NCBI GenBank assembly: GCA_046598525.1
Contig: JBKJIJ010000013.1
Span: 1 to 64,000, forward strand
Direction of reading: 5' to 3'
Length of the DNA stretch: 64,000 nucleotides
Source of the DNA: Methylotenera_A sp046598525
GTDB taxonomy: Bacteria; Pseudomonadota; Gammaproteobacteria; Burkholderiales; Methylophilaceae
In this document: positions 33,368-42,479 of the stretch, piece after piece
Layout: each line of letters begins with the position of its first letter
Numbering within the stretch: position 1 is the stretch's first letter
Made by a program: the position numbers and the translations under genes
Notes under the pieces: generated by a model
Told to the model about the DNA's origin: nothing
Database searches by the model: none
Seen by the model: the letters and a program-made list of their open reading frames with translations, nothing else

Positions 33368-34618
33368 TTATTTAGGCTGTTTATTTTTAAGATTAGCCGC
33401 AATACGCATACGCAGCGCATTTAATTTAATGAAACCGCCTGCATCTTTTTGGTCGTAAGCGCCTTCATCGTCTTCAAAAGTGGCGATTGTTGAATCAAAC
33501 AGTGAATTGGTTTTACTGTCACGGCCAGTCACAATCACATTGCCTTTATACAATTTTACGCGCACCCAGCCATTGACTGAAGTCTGCGTGTGGTCGATTA
33601 ACGTTTGTAAAGCAATACGCTCAGGACTCCACCAATAGCCGTTGTAAATCATGCTGGCGTAACGCGGCATTAAATCGTCTTTTAAATGCGCTACTTCGCG
33701 GTCTAAGGTAATGCTTTCAATGGCGCGGTGCGCTTTAAGCATAATGGTGCCGCCTGGTGTTTCGTAGCAGCCTCGTGATTTCATGCCGACATAACGATTC
33801 TCAACCAAATCAAGGCGGCCAATACCATGCTTGCCGCCGATTTTATTCAAATGCGCTAATAATTCATGCGGCTTCATGGCTTCGCCATTTAAGCTAACTG
33901 GGTCACCATTCACATATTCAATATCTAAATATTCAGCGGCATCTGGTGCTTTTTCTGGGCTTACACTCCAACGCCACATGCTCTCTTCAGCTTCTGCCGC
34001 TGGGTTTTCAAGATGACGGCCTTCATACGAAATATGCAATAAGTTGGCATCCATTGAATATGGGCTGCCGCCTTGTTTGTGTTTCATCTCAACCGGAATG
34101 CAATGCTTTTCCGCATAATTCATCAACTTTTCACGGCTTAATAAATCCCACTCACGCCATGGCGCGATGATTTGAATATTTGGATTTAGCGCATAAGCGC
34201 CCAATTCAAAACGTACTTGGTCGTTGCCTTTGCCTGTAGCGCCATGAGAGATGGCATCAGCATTGGTTTCTGCCGCAATTTCGATTAAACGTTTAGCAAT
34301 TAACGGACGCGCGATTGAAGTACCTAATAAGTATTCGCCCTCATAAACCGTGTTAGCGCGGAACATTGGAAATACGAAATCGCGCACAAACTCTTCACGC
34401 ACATCATCAATGTAAATCTCTTTTACACCAGCCGCTTTGGCTTTGGCGCGTGCTGGTTCTAACTCTTCACCTTGGCCTAAATCGGCCGTGAAAGTCACCA
34501 CTTCGCATTTATATTCATCTTGCAGCCATTTTAAAATCACAGACGTGTCTAAGCCGCCTGAGTAGGCCAACACGACTTTTTTAATTTCTTTTTTTGCTAC
34601 TTTGTTATCTGCACTCAT
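33368..34618 (-). CDS. argG: Argininosuccinate synthase
   Basis: A 416-residue ATP-dependent ligase joining citrulline and aspartate. PP-loop motif VVLAYSGGLDTSVILKWLQ near the N-terminus; aspartate/citrulline site motifs SHGATGKGNDQVRFE and GRHLENP. Length is typical of the short bacterial form. It follows argF by 15 bp. Confidence 0.98.
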   Translation of the reverse strand: MSADNKVAKKEIKKVVLAYSGGLDTSVILKWLQDEYKCEVVTFTADLGQGEELEPARAKAKAAGVKEIYIDDVREEFVRDFVFPMFRANTVYEGEYLLGTSIARPLIAKRLIEIAAETNADAISHGATGKGNDQVRFELGAYALNPNIQIIAPWREWDLLSREKLMNYAEKHCIPVEMKHKQGGSPYSMDANLLHISYEGRHLENPAAEAEESMWRWSVSPEKAPDAAEYLDIEYVNGDPVSLNGEAMKPHELLAHLNKIGGKHGIGRLDLVENRYVGMKSRGCYETPGGTIMLKAHRAIESITLDREVAHLKDDLMPRYASMIYNGYWWSPERIALQTLIDHTQTSVNGWVRVKLYKGNVIVTGRDSKTNSLFDSTIATFEDDEGAYDQKDAGGFIKLNALRMRIAANLKNKQPK

Positions 34619-34633
34619 TACGCTTACTTTTCC

Positions 34634-35554
34634 TTAATTAACTTTGCCCAATAGTAAATATTCCATTAATGCTTTTTGCACGTGCAGCCTATTCTCTGCC
34701 TCTTCCCACACCACGCTTTGCGGGCCATCAATCACGTCAGCCGCTACTTCTTCGCCGCGATGGGCTGGCAGGCAATGCATAAATAGCGCATCTTTTGCCG
34801 CTATTTTCATCATGTCAGAATCCACTTGCCAATCGGCAAAGTCGCGCATGCGTTCTTCATTTTCCGCCTCAAAACCCATGCTGGTCCACACATCCGTAGT
34901 CACCATATCGGCATCGCGCGCGGCTTCCATTGGGTCAGCAAATGTTTCAAAATGGTCATCGCCATATAAATTAGCGCGTTCCACTTCTACTTCGTAACCC
35001 GGCGGGGTAGAAACATGCACATTAAAATCTAGCACCTCAGCCGCTTGCAGCCATGTATTGCAGACGTTATTGCTGTCACCAATCCAAGCTACAGTCTTAC
35101 CCTTAATAGAACCCTTTTTCTCAATAAAAGTAAAAATATCGGCCAAAATTTGGCAAGGATGGTATTCATTGGTTAAGCCATTAATCACTGGCACGCGTGA
35201 ATTAGCGGCAAATCGCTCAATAATATCCTGCTCAAAGGTGCGAATCATCACAATATCGGACATGCGCGAAATCACTTGCGCGGCGTCTTCCACCGGCTCC
35301 CCGCGACCCAATTGTGAATCACGCGTATTTAAATAAATAGCCGAGCCACCCAATTGGTGCATGCCCGCTTCAAACGATAATCGCGTACGCGTGCTGGCTT
35401 TTTCAAAAATCATCACCAAAGTGCGATCTTGCAAAGGCCAATATTGTTGATACGCTTTAAATTGCGCTTTAATGATTTTGCTGCGTGCAAAAATATGATT
35501 GAGCTCATCTAAGTTCAAATCGTTAAATTGCAAAAAGTGTTTAATAGCCGCCAT
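34634..35554 (-). CDS. argF: Ornithine carbamoyltransferase
   Basis: A 306-residue enzyme making citrulline from ornithine and carbamoyl phosphate. The carbamoyl-phosphate site is FEKASTRTRLSFEAG, the ornithine site includes the DVWTSMG and HCLPAHRGEEV motifs, and the 80s-loop part is LGRGEPVEDAAQV. It follows argD by 18 bp in a compact argD-argF-argG unit. Confidence 0.98.
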   Translation of the reverse strand: MAAIKHFLQFNDLNLDELNHIFARSKIIKAQFKAYQQYWPLQDRTLVMIFEKASTRTRLSFEAGMHQLGGSAIYLNTRDSQLGRGEPVEDAAQVISRMSDIVMIRTFEQDIIERFAANSRVPVINGLTNEYHPCQILADIFTFIEKKGSIKGKTVAWIGDSNNVCNTWLQAAEVLDFNVHVSTPPGYEVEVERANLYGDDHFETFADPMEAARDADMVTTDVWTSMGFEAENEERMRDFADWQVDSDMMKIAAKDALFMHCLPAHRGEEVAADVIDGPQSVVWEEAENRLHVQKALMEYLLLGKVN

Positions 35555-35572
35555 GATCGTTATGTGGTCACA

Positions 35573-36766
35573 TTATTGACTTAAAAATTGTTTAATCAGT
35601 TTGCTTAAGCGCTCAACCAACTCAAGCGCTTCGGCTTCATTAATAATTAGCGGCGGTAGCAAGCGAATCACTTTTTCAGCCGTTACGTTAATTAATAATT
35701 GCGTTTCTAACGCCATTTTAACCAGCTCAGAACACGGCCTATCTAACTCAATACCAATCATCAAGCCAGCGTTACGCACCACAACCACACCATGCGTGTT
35801 TTGTAATTCGGCCTGCAAGCTTTCACGAATTAAATTGCCCATTTTTTCGGCATTTTCGCGCAGATTTTCTTCTTCAATCGCACTGATAGTGGCTAATCCT
35901 GCGCTTGAAGCCAGCGGATTACCGCCAAAAGTTGAGCCATGTTTACCATATGTAAACGTATGCGCGGCTATGCCTTTTGCTACACAAGCACCAATTGGCA
36001 CACCAGAGCCCAAGCCTTTAGCCAAGCTCATCACATCTGGCATGATGCCAGTATGCTGAAACGCAAACCAAGTACCGGTGCGGCCAATACCACTTTGCAC
36101 TTCATCCACCATTAGCAACCAGCCATTTTCATCGCATACCTGACGCAGGCCATTAAAATAGGCGCTCATATCGGCTGGAATGTGAATGCCGCCCTCACCT
36201 TGCACAGGCTCAACCAAAATGGCCACTACATTATTTTTGCGCGATGCAATTTGCTTAACTGCTGCCAAATCATCATAAGGCACGCGAATAAAACCAGAAA
36301 CAAGCGGCTCAAACCCTGCTTGCGCTTTGCGGTTGCCCGTTGCCGAAAGCGTTGCCATGGTACGGCCATGAAAAGCGCGTTCCATTACAATAATTTCAGG
36401 GTTTTCAATGCCTTTGTTATGGCCATAAAGTCGCGCTAATTTAATACTGGCTTCGTTTGCTTCACAGCCAGAATTACAGAAAAACACATTATCCATGCCC
36501 GAAATTTCGGCCAACTTATTGCCCAATGCTTCTTGCTCGGCAATCTGATAAATATTAGAAACATGAATTAATTTAGCGGCTTGTTCAGCAATTGCTTTCA
36601 CTAATTTAGGATGGGCATGGCCCAAGCCATTAACAGCCACGCCAGACAACGCATCTAGGTATTTTTTACCTTCATCATCCCACAACCAAACGCCCTCGCC
36701 CTTTACAAAAGTAACGGGTTGGCGGGTATACGTGTTCATTAAATGGGTATTGGTTAAATGTGCCAT
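35573..36766 (-). CDS. argD: Acetylornithine aminotransferase
   Basis: A 397-residue class-III PLP transaminase of arginine synthesis that may also serve in lysine synthesis. The PLP-binding Asp is in LMVDEVQSGIGRTGTWFA, and the Schiff-base Lys in MSLAKGLGSGVPIGA. The glycine-rich part is NSGCEANEASIKLAR. It opens the arg unit and is preceded by four 13-bp tandem repeats. Two start choices exist (MAHL or MNTYTR). Confidence 0.97.
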   Translation of the reverse strand: MAHLTNTHLMNTYTRQPVTFVKGEGVWLWDDEGKKYLDALSGVAVNGLGHAHPKLVKAIAEQAAKLIHVSNIYQIAEQEALGNKLAEISGMDNVFFCNSGCEANEASIKLARLYGHNKGIENPEIIVMERAFHGRTMATLSATGNRKAQAGFEPLVSGFIRVPYDDLAAVKQIASRKNNVVAILVEPVQGEGGIHIPADMSAYFNGLRQVCDENGWLLMVDEVQSGIGRTGTWFAFQHTGIMPDVMSLAKGLGSGVPIGACVAKGIAAHTFTYGKHGSTFGGNPLASSAGLATISAIEEENLRENAEKMGNLIRESLQAELQNTHGVVVVRNAGLMIGIELDRPCSELVKMALETQLLINVTAEKVIRLLPPLIINEAEALELVERLSKLIKQFLSQ

Positions 36767-36767
36767 A

Positions 36768-36820
36768 GTTTATATTCTAAGTATCTATTCTGAGTTTCTG
36801 TTCTAAGTTTTCTATTCTAA
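36768..36820 (-). repeat. 13-bp tandem repeats in the argD leader
   Basis: Four adjacent units on the plus strand: gtttatattctaa, gtatctattctga, gtttctgttctaa and gttttctattctaa (36768-36820, periods 13, 13, 13, 14). They abut the argD start codon. Confidence 0.85.
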
Positions 36821-36854
36821 TCGTTTATTACTGTTCAAAATCATGTGCCAAAAT

Positions 36855-36885
36855 CAAAAAGAAAACGGCGGCTAAGGCCGCCGTT
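36855..36885 (-). terminator. Intrinsic terminator after the PuuD-like gene
   Basis: A perfect 9-bp GC-rich stem (aacggcggc 36864-36872, gccgccgtt 36877-36885, loop taag) is followed on the minus strand by TTCTTTTTGATTTT. It insulates argD from upstream transcription. Confidence 0.9.
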
Positions 36886-36901
36886 ATTGCCTTGTTGCTA
36901 A

Positions 36902-37393
36902 TTACAACCCTAAAACGGCGCGATGACTGAATCCATTCGCCATAAAAAACAACATAGGAATAGACAGCATCATGTTGGTGCGCGATGCCAGCATGGCCAC
37001 ACGTCGCGCTTTGGCTTTTGCCGCATCATCTGCTGGCACCATGCCAAGAATTTTTTGTTGATTTGGCCAAATTAGCACCCAAACATTAAACAACATAATA
37101 GTGCCTAACCATGCGCCAATACCAATGCCCTCATAGCCATTGCGTAATAAAAATGCGTCCGTAAAACCAGCGCCTAATAACCATGCCCCTGCAATCCAAG
37201 TTGCCACGGCAGACCAGCGGAACCATAACAAGGCGCGTGGCGCTACATGCTTAGTAATACCTGCCGCTGTACCATCTGCGCCAGCATCTTTAAGCGCGGC
37301 CATTTGCACTAAATTAAAATAGTAAAGCAAACCAATCCATGTCACACCGGATAGTAAATGGATCCAACGCGCGATTCCTGGCATGATGTCCAT
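36902..37393 (-). CDS. PuuD-like integral membrane protein (urate hydroxylase membrane-domain family)
   Basis: A 163-residue protein with four membrane helices (GIARWIHLLSGVTWIGLLYYF, WSAVATWIAGAWLLGAG, GAWLGTIMLFNVWVLIWPNQQ and MMLSIPMLFFMANGFSHRA). The His in WIHLLSGVTWIG, the WPNQQKILGMVPAD loop, and the late H in NGFSHRA match the membrane domain related to PuuD urate hydroxylase. A urate role is doubtful in this context; the domain may bind haem. It starts directly after a 34-residue membrane peptide gene (TAAAATG) and ends at a strong terminator. Confidence 0.7.
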   Translation of the reverse strand: MDIMPGIARWIHLLSGVTWIGLLYYFNLVQMAALKDAGADGTAAGITKHVAPRALLWFRWSAVATWIAGAWLLGAGFTDAFLLRNGYEGIGIGAWLGTIMLFNVWVLIWPNQQKILGMVPADDAAKAKARRVAMLASRTNMMLSIPMLFFMANGFSHRAVLGL

Positions 37394-37394
37394 T

Positions 37395-37499
37395 TTAAAC
37401 TCCTGTTACTAAAAAGTTTTTAAGAAAAAATACCAACAAGACGGTTAGTACAACACCCGAAACGATGGTGCCTGCAACTGATTCCAAGGGATTTTTCAT
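37395..37499 (-). CDS. 34-residue single-span membrane peptide
   Basis: The peptide reads MKNPLESVAGTIVSGVVLTV and continues with a second hydrophobic run ending NFLVTGV. GGAG lies upstream of the ATG, and the stop is two bases before the start of the PuuD-like gene, so the two are coupled. One membrane helix is predicted. It may be a small subunit of the downstream membrane protein; that is inference from position only. Confidence 0.55.
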   Translation of the reverse strand: MKNPLESVAGTIVSGVVLTVLLVFFLKNFLVTGV

Positions 37500-37612
37500 T
37501 GCAATTTCTCCAAAATGGATAATGGTGATTGATAAATTCACTTTATTAAGCCCTGAGAGTAGCGCAAAAGGCGCTTTTTAGCAAGATTTGCGGGCAAATT
37601 GCACGCTAAAAC

Positions 37613-38698
37613 TTAAGGACAATTTGGCTTTTTATTCAATTCTGCCTGCAAAAAAGGTTGTATGCGTCGCTGCGTATCGGGGTGCGAGGCTAACATGGTA
37701 TTAAACGCACTATTATTCTGCGTTTTTGCAGGCTTATTTTGTGGCGATTCGGCTTGCTTTTGTTTGGTTTTATCATCTGCCGAAATTAGGCCTGCCTGAT
37801 TTTCCAAGCGCTGCAAAATATCGGCAAAGGCACGTGGCGGCAAGCACGCTTTTTGCAAGGCGGCCAAGGCAAATTTATCGGCTTCTAATTCATGCTCACG
37901 CGAATATTGCATTTGCATTAAAACGGCTGGCAAGCCAGAAGCAACAGAGCTAACATCGCCAGTAATTGCCGCAATAATTAAGCCAGAAAGCACGCCTTGA
38001 ATGCTTTGCCTAAAGGCATGGCGCTGCTGCACATGGCCTAGCTCATGCGCTAAAACCGCCACAATCTCGGTATCGTTTTTAGCAAGCTTCACCAAGCCAT
38101 CTGTTACCACTATCACCCCGCCCGGCAAGGCAAAAGCGTTGGCGCCAATTATGCCGCCATCTCTAAAAGTTAACTGATAATTTGGGCAATTTCCCGTTTT
38201 TGCACACAAACCTTTTAAAGAGTCGCTGATAGATGTTTGGCGCGCAGGCGCTGTTTTGCTGGCTGCAAAATAACTATATTTGATATCTAAGCCATCTAAC
38301 ACTTGCTTACCCAGCTTAATTTCCATGCTGACTGGCGTTGCTTTCACCACAATTTCGGCCAATTTTGGCACGCCATATTGCAAAAATCCCCAGCCGGCTA
38401 ATACGGTTAAAACTAGCGCCAGCAATACCCAAGCAAGATGATTTTCTAAATAATGCAAAGCGCGCCCAATGGTGCTGGATTTGCTCACTTTTACCAACTC
38501 TAAAGCGCTAATTTCTAGCGCTTCTAAGCGGCCGCCGTTTGATAAATCGATTATTCGCTTGGTATTACCCAGCTTGGCTTGCACATCGCAATCATCAAAA
38601 GTAAATTTTAAGGTTTCGCCATTGGCTTCAAATGTAATTTGCTTGCTATCGGCCAGCACGCGCACCAACACTGGCTTAGCGCGCGCTAATTCCGTCAA
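37613..38698 (-). CDS. M48 family zinc metallopeptidase, probable N-terminal frameshift
   Basis: A 361-residue membrane-anchored peptidase. The N-terminal beta domain precedes a membrane helix (HLAWVLLALVLTVLAGWGFL, about residue 87). The catalytic domain has the zinc motif VLAHELGHVQQRH and the third ligand in YSREHELEADKFA. The frame opens only at a TTG (38698). An ATG at 38720 in another frame reads MTFQADYFDGISAR and then meets a stop; family members typically start with this YFDG-type sequence, so a one-base shift near 38680 probably separates the natural N-terminus from the rest. The partner gene of this pair (YjgN/DUF898) is also broken. Confidence 0.8.
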   Translation of the reverse strand: MTELARAKPVLVRVLADSKQITFEANGETLKFTFDDCDVQAKLGNTKRIIDLSNGGRLEALEISALELVKVSKSSTIGRALHYLENHLAWVLLALVLTVLAGWGFLQYGVPKLAEIVVKATPVSMEIKLGKQVLDGLDIKYSYFAASKTAPARQTSISDSLKGLCAKTGNCPNYQLTFRDGGIIGANAFALPGGVIVVTDGLVKLAKNDTEIVAVLAHELGHVQQRHAFRQSIQGVLSGLIIAAITGDVSSVASGLPAVLMQMQYSREHELEADKFALAALQKACLPPRAFADILQRLENQAGLISADDKTKQKQAESPQNKPAKTQNNSAFNTMLASHPDTQRRIQPFLQAELNKKPNCP

Positions 38699-38762
38699 AA
38701 TAATCGGCTTGAAATGTCATGAGTAGTTATTTACCAAAAGTTGAATATGCACAAAATAGGCT

Positions 38763-40103
38763 TTAACCAAACGATAAATCCACATCAAACATTTCAGCAA
38801 TCTCTTCACCCGTGGCGTTTACTTCGGCTTTTTTATCACCCACAAATTGGTCAAAATCCACATCACCCACAATGCTTAATTTAGATGCGCGATAACGCGC
38901 CATGCGGATTTGCGCCCACGGCGTGGCTAAACCAAACGTCAGCATAATGGCCACAATATTGCTGAAATAAAGCCATATAAAATCGCGCGCACGCAACTTA
39001 CTAATAAAGCTTAATTGGTCTAGTTTTGTGTTGTTCCAAACCAAGTTGCCAATGCGTGCTTGCAGATAGGCGACAAAGCCAAAAATAAAAAACGCGTACA
39101 AGGCCGCAATGGCTAATCCAACCAGCAAATACAGTGGTTTTTTAAGCATTTCGGCGACTTGCTCTTTTTGCTTTTGCTGTGTGCTTTGCGTTGTTTCTTC
39201 TGACATTTCTTGCTGCCCTGCTTGGCTTAACGCTTGCGCTTCAGAAGCTGGCTGTTGCGCGGCTTCTGGCGCGTTTTCTGAATATACGCGCTCTACTATT
39301 TCAACATTAGGTATTTTAATTTCATTTTGCGATTGCACTTCCGTTTCAACCACGTTCACAGCTAGCAGCGTTTTTTGCTGATTAATAGGGACAAATGCAT
39401 TCATATTTGCAGGCACCTCTAACGCACTTTGATTGGTGGATTTGGCTTTTAATAATTCCTGCCCTCTCATTACGCCTCCAGTGATAATACCTACAATTAC
39501 TAATGGTATTAAAAAGGCAATCGGGAATAAATACGCTTTATAAAACTGCTTTACCACGCGGCTCATTTCAAATTGGCTTAGGCCAAAGCGGTAATTGTTG
39601 GCAAAAAACTGGCTTTTTTCATGGGCGATATACGGAATAATTAAGCCCAAAGTAAAAAATGACAATAAAGGCAACACAATAAATACTTTGGCGGCTTGGC
39701 CAACTGTGCCGACAAAATTAAAGCGTAAGCCGCGATGGCTGCTATTGCGTGCATTAAAAATAGAGCCGCGCACTACCAACCAAGGCAGAAAAACAAACAA
39801 AACCAACATTAATAAAGCCGGAAACATGGGGTTTATATTGGCGCTAAAGCTTTAAACCATAAAGAATGCAAAGGCAATAAGGCGGCCTTTTAAAATAGAA
39901 ATGGGCTTTGCATGATAATCAAAGCCCACATTTTCAATTAAGGTGTTGTGATAAAAATATTTCTTGCGGCGCACTTTTGCCCATGCCGAATAAATACCCA
40001 AAGTAACAATTGATAGTAATAAGTTAACAATCCAAATGCCAAAATATTCGGCGGTATTGCCTTTGAAGATAATTGGGGTGATTTTTTGACTGACGGAATC
40101 CAT
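38763..40103 (-). pseudogene. YjgN-like DUF898 membrane protein, interrupted by an in-frame TAA
   Basis: The first part, from ATG 40103 (AGGGAT upstream), reads MDSVSQKITPIIFKGNTAEYF, then IVNLLLSIVTLGIYSAWAKVRRKKYFYHNTL and LKGRLIAFAFFMV. It stops at TAA (39852-39854). Without any change of frame the sequence goes on as SFSANINPMFPALLMLVLFVF, WLVVRGSIFNARNSSHRGLRF and the remaining membrane helices to 38763. Together these make a standard DUF898 protein of about 446 codons with many membrane segments and a Gln/Glu-rich loop. A single base change (for example a tyrosine codon to TAA) explains the break; readthrough or sequencing error remain possible. Confidence 0.85.
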
Positions 40104-40325
40104 TTTTATCCCTATTGTGTTTTTGTTAGTATTAAGCAAAGTTTACCCGAATTTCTGATTGGCGCATATTGTGTTGCTTACGGCTTAAGCACTTGTTTTT
40201 ATTTTATTTAAGCCAAGCTTTATGGATTCCGTTAACAAGCATAAAGCCGCTTAGTTACTGGTAAAAATTTAGCAATTCATGCAGAATTCTACCTGCTTAA
40301 ATTTTCAACCTTATTTTTTGGCTTT

Positions 40326-41483
40326 ATGTTTATGGCTTTATCCGTAATTTCCAACCATTCTCAAATTGAAACCGCTTTAGAAACACCATCACAATTACCC
40401 ATTGATTGGTACGCGGATGCAAGCTTTTATGCGCTGGAACAACAATATCTATTTGCCAATGCGCCCAAATATGTAGGCCACGCTTTAATGGTGCCAAATG
40501 CTGGCGATTACTACACTTTGGATTGGATGTTAAACGCCAAAGCCTTAATTAATCAAGCGGGCGAAGTGAGCTTGTTAAGCAATGTGTGTCGCCATCGCCA
40601 AGCCGTAATGTTAACCGGCACAGGCAACACCAGCCATATTGTGTGCCCACTGCACCGTTGGACGTATGATTTAAATGGCCAATTATTAGGCGCGCCACAT
40701 TTTGCGCAAAAGCCCTGTTTGCATCTCAATAAAACGCCGCTGTTAAACTGGCAGGGTTTGTTATTTGAGGATTCAAAAAATTCGCAATCGCGCCATTTGA
40801 TTAAAGAGTTGAATCAACTAGGCTGCAAGCAAGACTTTGATTTCACTAATTATCTTTTAGATTCGGTGAATGTTGAGCACTACAATTTCAACTGGAAAAC
40901 CTTTATTGAAGCCTATTTAGAAGATTATCATGTGGGCGCTTTTCACCCAGGCTTAGATGCCTTTGTGGATTGCGATAATTTAAGCTGGGATTTTGGTGAA
41001 AATTTTAGCGCACAAACCGTTGGCTACAAGCCTGCAACGGATGAAAATGCATCGGCCACTTATCAAGCATGGCAAAAGGCTGTGACCAATTACCACGGCA
41101 AAACGCCGCCCAAGCATGGCGCTATTTGGTTTGTGTTTTACCCATTTTTGATGATTGAGTGGTACCCCAATGTGTTAGTGGTTTCGCACCTAATTCCAAC
41201 AAGTGTAGACACTTGTAGCAATGTGGTTGAATTTTATTATCCTGAAGACATAGCCTTATTTGAGCGGGAATACGTAAAAGCGCAGCAAGCGGCGTATCAT
41301 GAAACCGCGGTTGAGGATAAAAAGATATGCCAGCGTATGCATGACGGCCGCAAGGCTTTATTTGCGCTAGGTTTAAATGAAACCGGGCCTTACCAGCACC
41401 CGCTAGAAACGGGCTTAGCGCATTTCCATCAGTGGTATCGCCAGCAAATGGAACCACATTTAGCAAAATACGAAAGACCGTAA
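40326..41483 (+). CDS. Rieske-type aromatic-ring-hydroxylating oxygenase alpha subunit family protein
   Basis: A 385-residue non-haem iron oxygenase. The Rieske [2Fe-2S] ligands are C-R-H in SNVCRHRQAVM and C-P-L-H in HIVCPLHRWTYDLNG. The mononuclear iron site is EAYLEDYHVGAFHPGLD, with the conserved bridging Asp and two His. The family includes choline/carnitine-type monooxygenases and ring hydroxylases; the substrate cannot be read from sequence. The frame opens at ATG 40326, with an alternative ATG 40332. It is transcribed away from the YjgN gene and is followed by an EamA transporter. Confidence 0.9.
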   Translation: MFMALSVISNHSQIETALETPSQLPIDWYADASFYALEQQYLFANAPKYVGHALMVPNAGDYYTLDWMLNAKALINQAGEVSLLSNVCRHRQAVMLTGTGNTSHIVCPLHRWTYDLNGQLLGAPHFAQKPCLHLNKTPLLNWQGLLFEDSKNSQSRHLIKELNQLGCKQDFDFTNYLLDSVNVEHYNFNWKTFIEAYLEDYHVGAFHPGLDAFVDCDNLSWDFGENFSAQTVGYKPATDENASATYQAWQKAVTNYHGKTPPKHGAIWFVFYPFLMIEWYPNVLVVSHLIPTSVDTCSNVVEFYYPEDIALFEREYVKAQQAAYHETAVEDKKICQRMHDGRKALFALGLNETGPYQHPLETGLAHFHQWYRQQMEPHLAKYERP

Positions 41484-41504
41484 ATCAATGAAAATTAGCG
41501 ACTT

Positions 41505-42362
41505 GTGAAGCTACCCAATTTAGGCAGCTTATGGATGCTGGTCGCCGCGCTTGGCTTTGCGATTATGGGCGCATTAGTGAAAGTGGGTTCGGCTAAATTC
41601 AGCAGTGCAGAGCTGGTTTTTTATCGCTCAGTTTTTGGCTTAATGGCTATTTACGTTTATATATTTGCCAAAAAGTTGCCGCTTAAAACACCCGTCATGT
41701 CTAAGCAAATGTCGCGCGGCTTGGTCGGCTTTGCATCCTTGGTTTTATTCTTTTATGCCATTGCCCATTTACCCTTAGCAACCGCCGTCACGCTTAATTA
41801 CACGTCTGCCTTATTTTTGGCCTTATTAATGCCATTAATGCTGCACGAAAAACCCAAACCTATTTTGTATGCCATGGTTTTATTAGGCTTTATTGGCGTG
41901 GTGCTTTTGCTAAAACCCAACTTTGCCAAGCAAGATTTAATCGCCGGCGCGGTTGGCTTGCTATCTGGCTTTGGCGCCGCATTTGCCTATGTGCATGTTA
42001 AACAATTAGGCAATTTGGGCGAGCCAGATTGGCGCACGGTATTTTATTTCACGTTAATTTCTACCGTTGCCAGCGGCGTTTGGATGTTATTGCAAACCTA
42101 CACGCCACTTAGCTGGCAAGATATGCCAACATTATTAGGCTTAGGAATTTCGGCCACCATTGCGCAACTAGCCATGACACGCGCTTACCGCACTGGAAAA
42201 ACGCTGACCGTTGCCAGCCTAGCCTATACCACGGTGATATTTGCCAGTTTGTTTGGTGTACTTTTTTGGCAAGAAACACTGTCATTTTCAGAATACATAG
42301 CCATTGGTATTATCATTTTTAGCGGCATTATTAGCGCAAACAGTATTAATCGCCGTTCTTAA
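41505..42362 (+). CDS. EamA/DMT family transporter
   Basis: A 285-residue inner-membrane protein of about ten helices made of two EamA repeats (LWMLVAALGFAIMGALVKVG and LIAGAVGLLSGFGAAFAYVHV). The family exports metabolites or amino acids; the substrate is unknown. The start is GTG 41505 because the frame closes just upstream; the ribosome site is poor. It lies 21 bp after the Rieske gene and may share its transcript. Confidence 0.88.
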   Translation: MKLPNLGSLWMLVAALGFAIMGALVKVGSAKFSSAELVFYRSVFGLMAIYVYIFAKKLPLKTPVMSKQMSRGLVGFASLVLFFYAIAHLPLATAVTLNYTSALFLALLMPLMLHEKPKPILYAMVLLGFIGVVLLLKPNFAKQDLIAGAVGLLSGFGAAFAYVHVKQLGNLGEPDWRTVFYFTLISTVASGVWMLLQTYTPLSWQDMPTLLGLGISATIAQLAMTRAYRTGKTLTVASLAYTTVIFASLFGVLFWQETLSFSEYIAIGIIIFSGIISANSINRRS

Positions 42363-42479
42363 ATTTTTAAAAATAATCGGCAATAAACATATGTTAAGTT
42401 GCTAGACTTTTGATTTAAATAGCAGTAATGTTAAACTCTTACCATATAAAGTATTTGATTAACTTTAGCGATTAACCAA

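Noticed and set aside
40217..40247. gctttatg/cataaagc inverted repeat as a terminator
   Set aside because: It lies between divergent genes and has no T-tract; probably chance or an operator.
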